Assembly (NCBI RefSeq): GCF_963259705.1
Contig: NC_081842.1
Coordinates: forward strand, 94,292,433-94,356,432
Direction of reading: 5' to 3'
DNA: 64,000 bases
DNA from: Myotis daubentonii
Taxonomy: Eukaryota; Chordata; Mammalia; Chiroptera; Vespertilionidae
The translations under genes and the position numbers were made by a program. Of the stretch, positions 55,789-64,000 are shown in pieces. The notes under the pieces are model-generated. The model was not told the origin of the DNA and searched no databases. It saw nothing but the letters and a program-made list of their open reading frames with translations. How positions within the stretch are numbered: position 1 is the first letter of the stretch; the number at the start of each line of letters is the position of its first letter.

Positions 55789-56165
55789 CTAAAGAAACTA
55801 TGTTCTTAATTTTGTGAGGAGCCTCCATACTGTTTTCCTTAGCAGATGTACTAGTTGATATACCCACCAACAGTGAATGAGGGTTCCCTTTTCTCCATAA
55901 CCTCTCCAACACCTGTTTTTACTTGTCTTGTTGATAATAGCCAATTTAATAATCTAATATCTCATTGTAGTTTTGATTTGCATTCCCCTAATAGCTAGTG
56001 AAATTGAGCATTTTTTTATGTATCTGTTAGCCATTTGTATGTCTTCTTGGGATAATTGTCTGTCAGATCTTCTCATATTTTAATTGGATTGTGGGGGTTT
56101 TGAGATATCTTAATTATGTATCATAATGTATGAGCATCACCCTTTAGATATATCATTCAGGGACT
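55130..56165 (-). mobile_element. Old antisense L1 3' region
   Basis: It opens with the antisense 3' UTR text ('attgggatgacattagttgc', 'attatataggttgcaagcat', 'tgatgcatcatctatatatt'). It continues through 'catatgagtgaaatcataag', 'ggctgagtagtattccatta', 'gtttgattt...gcattcccctaatagc' and 'ttagccatttgtatgtcttc', i.e. the 3' end of ORF2 in reverse. A (TA)n at 55750-55783 has expanded within it. The 144-codon plus-strand frame is an antisense shadow. Confidence 0.88.
55750..55783. repeat. (TA)n microsatellite
   Basis: About 17 TA units inside old L1 sequence. Confidence 0.95.
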
Positions 56166-56194
56166 TTACTTAATTCTTTTTTTCTTTTTCTTTT

Positions 56195-56420
56195 ATATAT
56201 ATATATTTATATATATATATTGATTTCAGAGTGGGAGGGAGAGGGAGAGAGAGAGAGAAAAAGAGAAAAACATCAATGATGAGAATCATCAATCAGCTAT
56301 CTCCTGTATCCCTCACATCAGGGACAGAGCCCACAACCCAGGCATATGCCTTGACGGGAATTAAACCGTGACCTCCTTCATTTATAGGTTGATGCTCCAT
56401 ACTGAGCCATACCCACTGGG
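56195..56420 (-). mobile_element. Old VES-related SINE, antisense
   Basis: TA-rich tail, purine block, 'caatgatgagaatcatcaat', 'ccacaacccaggcatatgcc', 'gaattaaaccgtgacctcct' and 'tactgagccatacccactgg' follow SINE order in reverse. Probable duplication 'aattcttttt' and 'aattcttcttttt' flanks it. Strongly diverged. Confidence 0.8.
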
Positions 56421-56549
56421 AAATTCTTCTTTTTCTTTTATATTAATTTGTAGGGCTAATAATTGAATACTTCAAGAGAAATTTTGGCAAAATATCCTGA
56501 GTTCGTATTCACTTCCTTGTGATACAATATCCTTTGATCAATAATAAAT

Positions 56550-57375
56550 TTGTCTATAAAACACTGACAACACAAATCATAATCAGGATGTGGAGCAACA
56601 GGAACTTTCATTCATTTCTGGTGGGAATGCGATATTGTACAGCCATTTTGGAAAACAGAGAGTTTATTACAAAATTAATATACTCTTACCCTATGATCCA
56701 GCAATTGTTCTTCCTGGTATTTACCCAAATGAATTGAAATATATATATATATGAAAACAAGTATTTGTATGTTTATAGAAAATCTAAAGATATTATTTAT
56801 TAGCTGAAAGGGTTAATAAACTGTAATACATGCAGGCAATAGATTATTCAGCACTAAAATGTAATGACCTATCAAGCCATGAAAAAACATGAAAGAACCT
56901 TAAATGCATATTATGAAGTAAAAGAGGACAAAATGAAAAGGCTATATACTGCATGATACAAATTCTGTGACTTTCTGGAAAAGGAAAACTTACAGAGAAA
57001 ATAAAAGAATCTGTGGTGCCAAGGGCTGGAAGGAAGGAGAAATGAATAAGCAGATCATTGAGGTTTTTTATGGCAGTGAAACTACTCTATATGTTACTAT
57101 CATGATAGGTAAATGTCATTATAGATTTGCCAAAACCCACAAAATGTACAACCCCAGAAGTGAACATTCATGTAAGTTATTGGACTTTGGGTGATAATAA
57201 TGTGTTGAGTAGGCTCATTGATTATAACATATGTACCACTCACTCTGTGGTGGATATTGATAGTCATGAAGTATTGTGGGCATGTATGGGGTAGGGAGTT
57301 TATGGAAATCCTTCATACTCTCTTTGCTGTGAACTTAAAACTACTGTAAAAAATCTATTAAAAATAAATAAGTAA
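56550..57375 (+). mobile_element. Old L1 3' end (L1MB-L1MD type), plus strand
   Basis: The motif order is 'aggatgtggagcaacaggaa', 'ggtgggaatgcgatattgta', 'ccctatgatccagcaattgt', 'gtggtgccaagggctggaag', 'ggcagtgaaactactctata', 'actttgggtgataataatgt' and 'ctgtgaacttaaaactactg', with an A-rich end. This is a well-known 3' region of older eutherian L1 (end of ORF2 plus 3' UTR). Frames are broken. Confidence 0.88.
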
Positions 57376-58615
57376 TAGTGATGTTCATTCTAATGAAATT
57401 GTGAAAACTTTAGTCTTTATTTCAAGTCAAAACTTCCCATTCCCCAACCAAACTTGGCAAGTTTGTGTGTAGAGGGGTGGAGTTGGGGGGAGGGGTGACT
57501 ATTTTTATATTTCCACTTTTCACATTTGGGCTCATTTCTCAGATTGCTAATATCTCTTTCATAACCCACCAGTATAGAATGGGTACAGATAGATCAGAAT
57601 CATGAATAGCAAAGAGAAAAGGGTGGGCAAAAATAGCACCTTGTTTAAAACTGTAGAGGCACAATGCCACAATCTCCGGGTGTGATTGTCCTCAAAAGTT
57701 GCTGAGTAATGGAACTTGGTGGTGAGTTTCTCTACTGCTTGGATCTCTCATTTGCAGTCACATTGTCTATTGCGGCTGGTCACTCAATCTTGTCTTAAAC
57801 ACTAAGCATCTGAAGTAACATAAAGCTTTTTGCTGAAGTCCATTTGACCCCGAAGTTGTACTCTTAAAGAACTGAGGGATGCCTGCACAGCCTCTCTAAC
57901 CTGTGAGACCCACTTCTCCTCAGGAGACTGTAATGCATTTTTGACCCAGGAAATCTCTGAACATGCATATTTCCCCACCCCGATTTGTTGTCAGGCATGA
58001 TTTACTCATCAGTCTTAAATTGCAGAGGACAATTTTTAAACTTCCTGAATTGTCTTCATAAAACTGCTTTCCTTTGACTTGAATATACAGGACAGCAAAA
58101 CCATGCCTACAGCAAAATATAGTTCTCACTAAAACTCAACTTAAAAAAACAAAACAAAACAAATTCCTCCAATGTCACCACAACTCATAAACTTTATGTA
58201 GACAGGAGATTTAAACATGGCATTAGATTTTTAGCATCTCTTTTTTGCATGAACTTCTGGTATCATCGATATTTACTTTTTCCTTGAGCTCTGATGGAAA
58301 TTTTTACAGGAACATGATGTGATGTCTGCTAGAAAAAATAACTACGTAAAAATCCTATTTCACAAATTGCTTTGAAGCTGAGGTTCTGGGAATAGAAAAC
58401 ATGAGTTCAAATACCAGCTGCACATGTTTATCAAATTTTTGACATGCACAAATAGTTTTAAAATTCCAAGGCTTCACATAGATACCACAAGGTATTAGTA
58501 AGGTAAGTTCATATACTTAAAGAACATGTGTATATGTAATGTGGTAAAATTTCAATAAATGTTAACTAAACATCATCATTGGTTGTCACTAAAGTTCTTC
58601 TGTATCAATATGTTA
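57376..58615. other. Unassigned DNA
   Basis: No gene or repeat recognised in 1.2 kb, apart from an A-rich (AAAAC)n tract at 58141-58162. Confidence 0.5.
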
Positions 58616-59235
58616 TCGGGGAAGTTGGGGTATCCCTTTTCCCCCTGAGTGCTGGGGGTGGTCCGTACAATATCTTGAGACTTGCACAAGAGAGTGAGTG
58701 ATTTTTATTTGTGTGGAGTTACATCTCTGTGTTTCTAAAGTCCCATTCCAGTCATAGAAGAAGTGTAGTTGGGGTTCCAGTAGAGCTAGAAGCAAAGCCA
58801 GTGTCCAGAGTTTCCATTCCATGTTGTAGCTAGATTCAGTTCAACATCAGGCAAGTTGCAATCCATTAGCCCACTAGGTATGGGGTCCACATGGCTGTGG
58901 ATGAATGCAGGGGAGCCAAGAGCGCTCACCCTTGCATGAGGAGTCCCAATGGCAGCCACTAGGAATCAGGAGGAACCAAAAGCATAAGAGAAACCAAGAG
59001 AGTGAATTCCTTTGTTCAGGGGATTAAATATCCCAAATTTCACACCTTGCAGTGGCCACGCCCATTTTCCAATAGCCTATTCCCAGGTTTGACTGACAGC
59101 AGTACCTTCACTATGTCACCCCAACTTTACTGGGCATGTGACTATTCACCTCCCTGTCTAGTCCCTTCCCCCAGTGGTTTGCTGGGAATAGACCAGTGGC
59201 TTCCTGGGGAGTGTAAAGTTATAGCTTTACTGTTG
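58616..59235 (-). mobile_element. LTR/ERV-like repeat, antisense, related to 48368-48660
   Basis: The minus strand reads 'catggaatggaaactctgga', 'ctactggaaccccaactaca' and 'catgtggaccccatacctag', paralleling 48460-48600 with about one change in five. A 69-codon minus-strand frame (58822-58613) begins at that ATG. It opens with Met-Glu-Trp-Lys, then a leucine-rich hydrophobic stretch, and holds two N-glycosylation-type triplets (NGT, NST), so it looks like a signal peptide plus exported segment. In the related copy the frame is not conserved. It may be an env start or chance. Edges are estimated. Confidence 0.4.
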
Positions 59236-59239
59236 AAAG

Positions 59240-59605
59240 TATGCATATTTCCCCCCTTTATCACACATAGGCCCGCTCCCACAACCCATCTTCCTCCCAG
59301 GCCTTCACCACACTATTCTCTGTGTCCATGGGTTATGCATATAAATTATTTGGTTAATCTCTTCCCCTACCACTACGTTCCCTCTGAGATTCCTCAGTCT
59401 GTTCCATCATGCTTTTATGTCTCTGGATCTCTTCTATTCATCAGTTTATTTTGTTCATTAGATTTCACAAATGAGTGAGATCATGCAATACTTGTCTTTC
59501 CCTGATTGGCTTATTTTGCTTAACATAATAATCTCCAGATTTCTCCATGCTGTCTCAAAAGGTAAGAGATCCTTCTTTTTTACAGCTGTATAAATATTCC
59601 ATAAA
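59240..59605 (-). mobile_element. Antisense L1 3' region
   Basis: 'caggccttcaccacactatt', 'gtgtccatgggttatgcata', 'gtctgttccatcatgctttt', 'catcagtttattttgttcat', 'gagtgagatcatgcaatact' are the reverse of L1 3' UTR plus ORF2 end, as at 24200-24420. Frames are broken. Confidence 0.88.
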
Positions 59606-60800
59606 AGACATACATTTTCCATTGGAGAACAAATCTGACTGCTGAGAATGTGGGAATGGGTGCTTCATTACATATATTGTCTAACATATAATTTCATCCT
59701 TAAGCACTGATTATTCTTAATTGTCTATGAATTGGCTCCCGCATGCACATCTTCTGATATATATCATTAACATATTCTAGGCAACTTCACTTATGAACTG
59801 ATTTAGTTAAGGGAGTAAGAAATAATTTACTTTTATAGAGGTAAAAGTATGAAGGAAAATGTCACAAAATTATCTGAACCAAGAAATACTACAAAACCAA
59901 ATGTGACCTAATAATAGGCAATTATCACCTCTCACCCCCTACCCTGCTGCTGCCTACTATCTCTATCCACCAACCTTAAGCTAGAAATATTGTCACTTGA
60001 AAAGGTAAGAGTTTCAAAGTGTCAGACTAAACCTATTCTTTAATGCTTTCAATTTTTGGAAAATTTTCAGAAGCAAAGCCATATCTACCTATTATCTATT
60101 TATCCATCTATCTGTCTACCTACCCATTAAGCCATCCACCCATCAATCCATCCACATATCTATCTACATACCTATTTATCTATCTCTAGGAAAGAAAGTT
60201 GGAAGGCAATGCGTGAGTTGAAATCCATTCTTTCCTTATCCTCCAAGCTTGATAAGTAGAAATCTCTCTGACTATCCTAAAACTATTTCCACTATTCCCA
60301 ACTTCAGCTCATCCTATGGAGGTCTGGTCATCCCAGGCAGTGTCTCTTTTTTGCTTCTCATAAGAAGGATCTGTACTCTTCTTAAGGATCTTAAGTAAAG
60401 GTATTTTATCTTCTTCTTCCCCAAATTAGGGCTATTTCCATCTTGACACTCTTTTCCAAAAACATCATATCCTTTGGTGAAATTGGTCTTTTTTATAGGA
60501 GGTGACTTCCTTAGTTATGGTAGCAGAGTCTGGAGGGATATTGTGCTCTATAAAACTTTCAATTATAAACAAAATTCTTGAAGGACAATATTGATATTCT
60601 AATATTTAGTTTTAGATAAAACTGAAGGACCCTGAGAGGATACACAAAATCTCTGACCACAAAGTAAAGGAAAGGTAGGAGAATGGGAGGTAAAAGAAAT
60701 ATAATCACTTTATTATTCATCCTGAAAGAAAATGAGTGGGATGGTAGTACTTTATTGTCTGTATATGAAAAAAATTTCACCTTATCAATATTTTTTCTGG
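59606..60800. other. Unassigned DNA with a degenerate CATC/TATC repeat
   Basis: No gene. Interrupted TATC/CATC units occupy 60079-60188. The remainder is unrecognised. Confidence 0.5.
60079..60188. repeat. Degenerate (TATC/CATC)n microsatellite
   Basis: Tetranucleotide units with frequent interruptions, for example 'atccatctatctgtctacct'. Likely polymorphic only in the purer parts. Confidence 0.85.
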
Positions 60801-60812
60801 GCACCACTAATA

Positions 60813-61117
60813 TTTTATTTTTTTAATTTTCATTGATTTTTTTTTGGAGAGAGAGACATAGTAAAAAATGTATAAACACAATTTGAATAATTATAAAAGT
60901 TGGTGTTTATTAAAATACCTTTCATTTAATAGCTATCAGTTGTTAAAGTGTGCATACATTTTGGGGGCTACACTGTATATATAGAGACACCTTTATTTGT
61001 TGTTCCATTTATTTATACAATCATTAGTTTATTCTTGTATGTGCTATAATCAGGGATCAAACCTGCAAACTTGGCATATCAGGATGATGCTCTAACCAAC
61101 TGAGCTACCCAGCCAGG
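60813..61117 (-). mobile_element. Old tRNA-derived SINE, antisense, split by a MITE
   Basis: The right part in reverse complement reads 'gccctggctgggtagctcag', 'ttggttagagcatcatcctg', 'atgccaagtttgcaggtttg' and 'atccctgattatagcacata', a clear tRNA-like head with A and B regions. The left part is the purine-rich 3' portion and A/T tail. Duplication 'gcaccactaata' / 'gcaccactgata' (60801-60812 and 61118-61129) brackets both parts, so they were one insertion. Confidence 0.9.
60861..60981. mobile_element. Mariner-like MITE nested in the SINE
   Basis: The ends are inverted and similar: left 'gtaaaaaatgtataaacaca' and right (reverse) 'cagtgtagcccccaaaatgt' then 'atgcacacttt'. TA flanks the insert on both sides. 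The right end matches the segment at 28314-28355. About 120 bp, with no coding capacity. Confidence 0.7.
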
Positions 61118-61129
61118 GCACCACTGATA

Positions 61130-61577
61130 CTTAAAATTCAGCCATTGCAACAAGAACATCTTGGCTTGGAGAGAGAATTTTCTTCATTAACAGAACTGTT
61201 GGGTAGTTGAGTATTTCAGAGCATATAGAAATAATGAGGCTGATAAATTTGTAAAATATAATAAAAACAACTATAGATTAAAGGTTTCTACCTCATAAGA
61301 TAGATAAAGATTTTAGAGTTGTGGCATTCTTTTTGCTTTGATATGATTATTTCTTTAATATCTACTTTTAACTTTGAAATTTTGAAATATTTTCACATTT
61401 TCAGAAGTGTAATATGAATAGTACAAAGAACTCTAAATACCCTTCCCCAAGGAAAATTCAATAATTGTTAATATTTACCACATTATCTCTCTTTTTCTGG
61501 TTGTTTTTCACAATATTGACAATTTTAAGGATTACTGTTCTGTGGAAAGTCTCAAAATTTGATTTGAGTTTATCTAA
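61130..61577. other. Unassigned DNA containing an ancient repeat fragment
   Basis: 61395-61490 ('aatagtacaaagaactctaa', 'caataattgttaatatttac') is a second copy of the ancient repeat noted at 7650-7790. The rest is unrecognised. Confidence 0.4.
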
Positions 61578-61894
61578 TCTATACATATAAAAGCCTAAGT
61601 GACCAGCCTACTAGCCAACCAGCTGATTGGGCAGTAGCTATTATGCACACTGACCACCAGGGGGCATCTCAATGCAGGAGCTGCCGAACTGCAGTGACTT
61701 GGCAGCTGTGGTTCTTGGGTGACACACCCAAAACCAGAGAGGAGGGAGCCCAATTATGGGGTGTGTCACCTGAGAACTGCCCTCTCACAATCTGGGACCC
61801 CTCAGGAGATGTCAGAGAGCCGGTTTCAGCCCATTCCCCACAGGCCAGGCCAAGGGACCCCACCAGTGCATGAATACATGCACCAGGCCTCTAG
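61578..61894 (+). mobile_element. HeliBat-type Helitron
   Basis: The 5' end 'tctatacatataaaagccta' is close to that at 38677. The 3' end has 'gtgcatgaatacatgcac', 'caggcctctag' and T next, with CTAG at 61891-61894. It shares 'cactgaccaccagggggcat' with other members. Short GC-rich frames inside have no family. Confidence 0.92.
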
Positions 61895-63005
61895 TGTTTC
61901 ATAATGACCAGATTTGGGTAATTCATTTTTGCAAAAATACTACTCATAGTGTTTTCACTCTGTGTATGCACACACATATATTAATGAGTCAGTTACAGAC
62001 ATCATATCTCTTTGCCCATAATTATGAAATTTTCTAAAACTAAATATAATGTAATGAAATGCTCTTGTATACTTACATATATATAACATTAGCATAATAA
62101 CTTTATGTAATATTCAATTTCTATAATTTTCCATATGTTTTATGGACATTTCCCATAATTTCCTATGATTCAGCATGCAATATATGATAACACATTGTAT
62201 TTAGTTGTAATGTCTTATGAAAATGGCAGTAAGAAATTATACTCTTTCTGAAAAATAAGAATTCGTGAATACATACAGCATTAATAAATAAGAAAGAGAA
62301 AGCTCTTCCTTACATTAAAATTTTAATTTATAAATATGAAGAAGAAATAGAATTAGAAAATCATCATTTATAGCTGAGAATAACAATTAATTCATGGAGG
62401 AACCATAAATAAGTACTACAACATTTCAGTAAAAAAAAAATCTGAAAAAGTATGTTATTTACATGGTCTAGAAGCATTCCCACAGGTTATATTTTAATTA
62501 CTAAGAGAAAAATGATATTATTACTATGTAAAACATTGTGAACACATTTATTCAAGTAATCAAAATTAGCATTAATAATGTACCAAATGGACATAATGTG
62601 CTTTTTGATGTAATGCACTAAGAACACAACATTTACTACTGCCAAAAATATATTACTTTACTCTAGCAATGAGGAAATATACATAGCACTGGTCTAAGGA
62701 GATAAAATGCTAAACAAGATAGTCAAAATAACTGCCCCAAGGGAGCCCACATCCTGATGAGGGTGGGAAAAATGGAGGAAATTTGATTGAGGAGAATAAA
62801 AAATAAAATTGAAAAATTAAAAATCAAAGTGTGGTATTACATTCACAGTAATGATACCACCCACACTAACAGGAAAAACATAAATGAAAGTTACAATCTA
62901 TTGTAGTACAAGACTGCTGATAATAAATCTTAGAACCCTAAATTGAAGGACATTCTACAAAACTATGGCATGCAATGTTCAAAAATTCATTAAAAATTCA
63001 TATGA
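61895..63005. other. AT-rich DNA with first copy of a local duplication
   Basis: No gene. 62609-62655 is repeated at 63299-63345 (see findings). Confidence 0.5.
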
Positions 63006-63249
63006 AACTTGAGCATGACTCAGTGGTTGAGCGTCAACCTATGAACTAGGAGGTCACAGTTCAATTCTGATCAGGGCACATGCCTGAGTTGTGGGCTGAA
63101 TCCCAAATATGGGGCATGCATGAGGCAGCCAATCAATGATTCTCTCTCATCATTGATGTCTCTTTTTCTCTCTCACTCTCTCTCCCTCTCTCTCTCTCTC
63201 CCTCTCTCTCTCTCTCTCTTCCTTTATGAAATCAATAAAAAGATATTAA
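63006..63249 (+). mobile_element. Old tRNA-derived SINE with (CT)n block
   Basis: 'actcagtggttgagcgtcaa' (A-box-like), 'aggtcacagttcaattctga' (B-box-like), 'atcagggcacatgcctgagt', 'gaggcagccaatcaatgatt', an expanded (CT)n block at 63160-63220 and a 'gaaatcaataaaaagatatt' tail. The head is typical of older vespertilionid-type SINEs. No clear duplication was found. Confidence 0.9.
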
Positions 63250-63352
63250 ACATACAAATAAAATACACTTATTTTTAAATATTTTAGATAATTTTTTAAT
63301 GTAATACACTAACAACACAACATTTACTACTGCCAAAAATATGTTATTGTTG

Positions 63353-63563
63353 CCCTGACCAGTTTGGTTTAGTGGATAGAGTGTCGGCCTGTGGACTGAA
63401 AGGTCCCAGGTTCGATTCCAGTCAAGGGAGTGTACCTTGGTTGCAGTCATATCCCCAGTAAGAGGTGTGCAGGAGGCAGCTGATCGGTGTTTCTCTCTCA
63501 TTGAGTTTCTAACTCTCTATTCCTCTTCCTTCCTCTCTGTAAAAAATCAATAAAATATATTAA
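63353..63563 (+). mobile_element. VES-type SINE, little diverged, with 16-bp target duplication
   Basis: 'gtttggtttagtggatagag' (A box), 'aggttcgattccagtcaagg' (B box), 'gaggcagctgatcggtgttt' and 'aaaaaatcaataaaatatat'. Perfect duplication 'aaaaatatgttattgt' at 63335-63350 and 63564-63579. It sits inside the second copy of the local duplication. Confidence 0.96.
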
Positions 63564-63579
63564 AAAAATATGTTATTGT

Positions 63580-64000
63580 CAATATCTGCAATGGATAACA
63601 CTGTTGAATAGTCAGATATTTATACCAAAAGGATGTAAATATTATTTAAAAATATTTTTAAAAATTATATGAAAATTGTTTTAAGTTATATGACAATATA
63701 TTAGAAAATGACAAAATACTGAGGGTTTCCTTCTAGATTCATAAAATGTGGCTATAACCATAATGCTCAAAATATTTAAGTAGAAATAAATTCATAGTGA
63801 ATAAAATTTTTTTAGAAATAACATTTTTATAGCAAATTTCAATTAAAGTAGGAATATACTGTGCATACACATAATACAATATCAAGGTTTAGGTGTCATT
63901 ATAAAGGTGATCATGATTTGTTCTGCCTGGTAATAATATTTTATGAACCCTTGAATGGATTGTAATCCTGATGATCTTGATAATAATAATTATACTATGT
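63580..64000. other. AT-rich DNA, nothing recognised
   Basis: No gene or repeat that can be supported up to the window end. Confidence 0.5.

Overview
The window is mammalian nuclear DNA, most likely from a vespertilionid bat. The evidence is the repeat set: tRNA-derived VES-type SINEs with intact A/B boxes, many HeliBat-type Helitrons with the terminal hairpin plus CTAG end, a SPIN hAT element (a horizontally transferred family known from bats), and bat-style L1 tails. The background is AT-rich and carries old L1 and L2/MIR remnants. I find no functional host protein-coding gene. The only long intact reading frame with a recognisable family is a LINE ORF1 (282 aa).

Layout. 1-8 kb: AT-rich DNA with SINEs, L1 tails and an ancient ORF1-type LINE remnant. 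8.3-8.7 kb: a Helitron. 8.8-11.4 kb: a degenerate ORF1-only LINE (HAL1-like, minus strand). 11.5-14.9 kb: a compound class II endogenous retrovirus with three LTRs plus a partial LTR, lysine-tRNA primer-binding sites, a gag remnant and no pol or env, bounded by one 6-bp target duplication. 15.3-16.1 kb: a related solo LTR in the opposite orientation. 17.7-20.4 kb: a SINE and a small Helitron. 20.7-25.4 kb: an ancient plus-strand L1 carrying a nested SINE and a nested younger L1. 25.6-26.1 kb: an RPL23A processed pseudogene. 26.4-28.5 kb: a 2.15-kb Helitron that seems to have captured exon 1 of MTHFS. 32.3 kb: a Helitron. 33.0-36.5 kb: a 5'-truncated L1 ORF2. 36.9-37.7 kb: a Helitron. 38.7-40.9 kb: an old antisense L1 with a SINE and a palindromic Helitron fusion inside it, and a further Helitron just beside it. 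41.2-43.1 kb: a full-length HAL1-like element with intact ORF1 and a 14-bp target duplication. 44.7-46.4 kb: a third HAL1-like copy. 48.1 kb: SPIN. 49.0 kb: a U2 snRNA pseudogene. 54.8-57.4 kb and 58.6-59.6 kb: L1 and LTR-like remnants. 60.8-61.1 kb: a SINE split by a mariner-like MITE. 61.6 kb: a Helitron. 63.0-63.6 kb: two SINEs.

How the parts work together: this is a layered record of transposition. L1 supplies reverse transcriptase for SINEs, HAL1-like elements and processed pseudogenes. Helitrons spread by rolling circle and can carry host exons. The retroviral element shows a promoter-deleted outer LTR pair around an undeleted inner LTR, an arrangement like a self-inactivating vector. 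Family names come from recognising sequence patterns, without database searches.
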